Of a stretch of 7,215 nt of DNA, positions 5,637-7,215 are shown piece after piece. Position 1 is the first letter of the stretch; each line of letters starts with the position of its first letter. The translations under genes and the position numbers were made by a program. Source of the stretch: Acidobacteriaceae bacterium (GTDB lineage: Bacteria; Acidobacteriota; Terriglobia; Terriglobales; Acidobacteriaceae); contig PLBD01000406.1 of the NCBI GenBank assembly GCA_003135315.1, positions 862 to 8,076 on the forward strand. The letters are read 5' to 3'. Under the pieces are notes generated by a model, which had not been told where the DNA came from, searched no databases, and was given only the letters and a program-made list of their open reading frames with translations.

Positions 5637-6929
5637 ATGACTTGCACTCGGGCAGTCTTCAGATCGACGCAGGCAGCGTTAGTCGCCGCCGCACTTCTCT
5701 TTTTCTCCACCGCAGCACAGGCGCAGACCTACACCGTACTGCATACGTTTTACGATGAATCGGACTCGGCGCTGCCCTACGGCGGCCTCACCATCGACCG
5801 CGCCGGCAATCTGTACGGGACCGCTTTCTGGGGCTGCGGCAACGGGAACTGCTCCGGCTTGGTTTACAGGCTGTCGAACCGGGGTCACGGCTGGACGTTC
5901 ACGCCGATATATTCCTTCCGCGGGGGAGACGATGGTGCGGGGCCGTTCGCCGGAGTGACCATCGGCCCCGACAATGCCCTGTATGGAACCACCGTCAACG
6001 GAGGAACCTACAACTACGGCACGGCTTATCGCATCGCACCGCCGGCGTCGTCCTGCCGCAACGTTGACTGCGAATGGACGAAGACAACGCTGTGGAACTT
6101 TGGCGCACCCAACGACGGAGCTTATCCCTATGGCCCGGTCACCTTCGACGCCGCGGGAAATCTCTATGGCACAACCGTTGGCGGCCCATCCGGCCCGGGT
6201 GCGGTCTATAGGCTGACGAAGTCCGGCAATAGCTGGGTGGAAACTATCGTGTGGGGATTCACCGGGCCGGATGGCGCCGATCCTTACGGCAACCTCGTCC
6301 TGGATGTGGCGGGCAACATCTATGGCACCGCCTTCGAAGGCGGCTATTCCGGGTGTCCGCATTACAACACTTGCGGGACCGTCTTCGAACTTTCTCCCCA
6401 TGGGGGCTACTGGACGGAGACGACCCTGCATAGCTTTCTAGGCGGAGCCGATGGCGATCAACCCTACGCCGGACTCACCTGGGACAATTCCGGCAACCTC
6501 TTTGGCGTGACTTCTTCGGATGGCCCCATCGGAGGCGGCACAGTCTTTGAACTCACTCCCGCGAATGGCGGCTGGTCCTACAGTGTGGCATACGGGCTGC
6601 CCGGCGTCACCATGAGCGACTTCGCAAACCCGGGACCTCGCGGCACCCTGATTGTCGATCCTGCCGGAAATTTCTACGGCACCACCATTGAGAACGGAAG
6701 CGAGAACCTCGGCACGGTATTTATGTTGACGCCGGGCAGTAGCGGATTCACTTACACCGATCTCTACGATTTCTGCACTCAATACGGCTGCCCCGACGGC
6801 TCCTGGCCGTGGGCCGGGGTGGTGCGCGACAGCAGTGGAAATTTGTACGGCTCCGGCATCGCCGGCGGCTACGAGCAGGGGAATTGCCGCGTGGGCGGCT
6901 GCGGCGTGGCCTTCGAGCTCACCCCATAG
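5637..6929 (+). CDS. Secreted GloVer tandem-repeat protein, probable seven-bladed beta-propeller (paralogue 2)
   Basis: This 430-residue protein is a paralogue of the gene just upstream. The signal peptide is classical: Arg5 and Arg9, hydrophobic core ALVAAALLFFSTA, likely cleavage after AQA (residue 29). The mature protein starts QTYTVLHTF, against QTFHVLHAF in the paralogue. Seven repeats lie at about 34-89, 90-150, 151-203, 204-262, 263-316, 317-374 and 375-430, with the GNLYGT...GG and GTVFELTP signatures. Repeat 6 is atypical: its first strand region (about 320-340) lacks the usual FxG..DG..P and reads LPGVTMSDFANPGPRG, while the GNFYGTT and LGTVFMLTP halves are kept. All ten mature cysteines fall into five local pairs: 67/72, 140/145, 240/246, 380/385 and 417/422. 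The protein ends at the last strand (VAFELTP) with no anchor or sorting signal. The ATG at 5637 is fixed by GAGGAG eight bases upstream. Function is unknown; a secreted binding or structural role is inferred only from the fold. Confidence 0.93.
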   Translation: MTCTRAVFRSTQAALVAAALLFFSTAAQAQTYTVLHTFYDESDSALPYGGLTIDRAGNLYGTAFWGCGNGNCSGLVYRLSNRGHGWTFTPIYSFRGGDDGAGPFAGVTIGPDNALYGTTVNGGTYNYGTAYRIAPPASSCRNVDCEWTKTTLWNFGAPNDGAYPYGPVTFDAAGNLYGTTVGGPSGPGAVYRLTKSGNSWVETIVWGFTGPDGADPYGNLVLDVAGNIYGTAFEGGYSGCPHYNTCGTVFELSPHGGYWTETTLHSFLGGADGDQPYAGLTWDNSGNLFGVTSSDGPIGGGTVFELTPANGGWSYSVAYGLPGVTMSDFANPGPRGTLIVDPAGNFYGTTIENGSENLGTVFMLTPGSSGFTYTDLYDFCTQYGCPDGSWPWAGVVRDSSGNLYGSGIAGGYEQGNCRVGGCGVAFELTP

Positions 6930-6943
6930 CCAGCGACTTCGTT

Positions 6944-7003
6944 CGCAACGCAGGATGCGCAGTCACAACGCAGAATGCTCAGTCACAACGCTGGATGCGC
7001 TCG
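6944..7003. repeat. Three tandem copies of a 20-bp unit
   Basis: Copies lie at 6944-6963, 6964-6983 and 6984-7003, with a consensus close to CACAACGCAGGATGCGCAGT. They differ at a few positions only and begin 14 bases after the stop codon of the second GloVer gene. The unit is not a multiple of three and no ribosome-bound frame covers it, so it is non-coding. Confidence 0.8.
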
Positions 7004-7016
7004 CAGCCAAGCGCGA

Positions 7017-7033
7017 GTCCCGCCCAGCGGGAC
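7017..7033. repeat. 7-bp hairpin GTCCCGC-CCA-GCGGGAC
   Basis: A perfect 7-bp inverted repeat with a 3-base loop, without a following T-run. Its core CCGC-N3-GCGG is the same as that of the two hairpins at 3910-3920 and 3977-3987. It could contribute to 3'-end stability of the GloVer transcript, but nothing in the sequence proves that. Confidence 0.6.
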
Positions 7034-7045
7034 GGAAGATGATAG

Positions 7046-7066
7046 CCCACCCCTTCAGCGGGTGGG
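7046..7066. repeat. 7-bp hairpin CCCACCC / GGGTGGG
   Basis: CCCACCC (7046-7052) pairs with GGGTGGG (7060-7066) across a 7-base loop. A stem this GC-rich soon after the GloVer operon might slow polymerase, but there is no T-tract on the plus strand, so I do not call an intrinsic terminator. Confidence 0.55.
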
Positions 7067-7081
7067 TGAACCTTTAGCCGT

Positions 7082-7111
7082 GGATCGCCGGAGTATCGAT
7101 CCGCCTAGCGG
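7082..7111. repeat. Overlapping hairpins GGATCG/CGATCC and CCGC-CTA-GCGG
   Basis: GGATCG (7082-7087) pairs with CGATCC (7097-7102). The overlapping CCGC-CTA-GCGG (7101-7111) is a fourth example in this window of the CCGC-N3-GCGG core. The two stems share bases 7101-7102, so both could form fully only in competition. Confidence 0.5.
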
Positions 7112-7169
7112 GAGTTGGTATGTTCAGCACCTGGTACTTGGCATTGAAACGTTCGCCGTCTTGGGTTTG

Positions 7170-7215
7170 GCTAATTGCTAATTGCTAATTGCTAGTTGCT
7201 AACTGCTAATTGCTA
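7170..7215. repeat. Heptamer tandem array GCTAATT, running off the window edge
   Basis: Six full units and a partial one: GCTAATT three times, then GCTAGTT, GCTAACT, GCTAATT and GCTA. The array is cut by the end of the window, so its true length is unknown. It is AT-rich beside GC-rich neighbours. The unit of seven cannot keep one reading frame of simple codons, and it includes TAA/TAG stops, so it is not coding. Confidence 0.9.

Noticed and set aside
6944..7003. CRISPR array
   Set aside because: The 20-bp units are directly abutting with no spacers, and no cas gene is present.

Overview
The window looks like chromosomal DNA from an acidobacterium (class Terriglobia or a relative). This is inferred from three things. 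The DNA is GC-rich. There are two secreted proteins of the GloVer tandem-repeat type. The intergenic DNA carries short dispersed palindromes, including a 'TCATCCCGAG...CGAGGGAT' element, a 'GGCACGACTTCAGTCGTGCC' palindrome and a GCTAATT heptamer array, which I associate with acidobacterial genomes. No rRNA or other taxonomic marker is present, so the assignment is tentative.

Left part (55-3500, minus strand): two genes read leftward. The first is a large secreted protein of 898 residues with a signal peptide, six Sel1 repeats, two or three beta-rich Ig-like segments and a C-terminal domain of the 'WLDLT...SY..V...WRYAT..EV' kind. It is followed 32-44 bp later by a 234-238 residue cytoplasmic protein of unknown function. 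The two are probably co-transcribed.

Middle (3501-4227): about 730 bp between divergently oriented genes with no convincing gene. Its central 400 bp (about 3620-4010) is a mosaic of diverged direct repeats and perfect or near-perfect hairpins. Because the flanking genes point away from it, these hairpins cannot be terminators of those genes. They are best read as REP-like dispersed palindromes.

Right part (4228-6929, plus strand): two tandem paralogues of 437 and 430 residues, 95 bp apart. Each has a Sec signal peptide, a good Shine-Dalgarno sequence and seven GloVer repeats, which suggests a secreted seven-bladed beta-propeller. Neither has a recognisable C-terminal anchor. In both mature proteins nearly all cysteines are closely spaced pairs in loops.

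Right edge (6930-7215): non-coding repeats comprising a 20-bp unit in three copies, several hairpins and a GCTAATT array that runs off the end.

I see no defence, mobile-element or biosynthetic system. The most interesting material is the palindrome mosaic and the architecture of the three secreted proteins.
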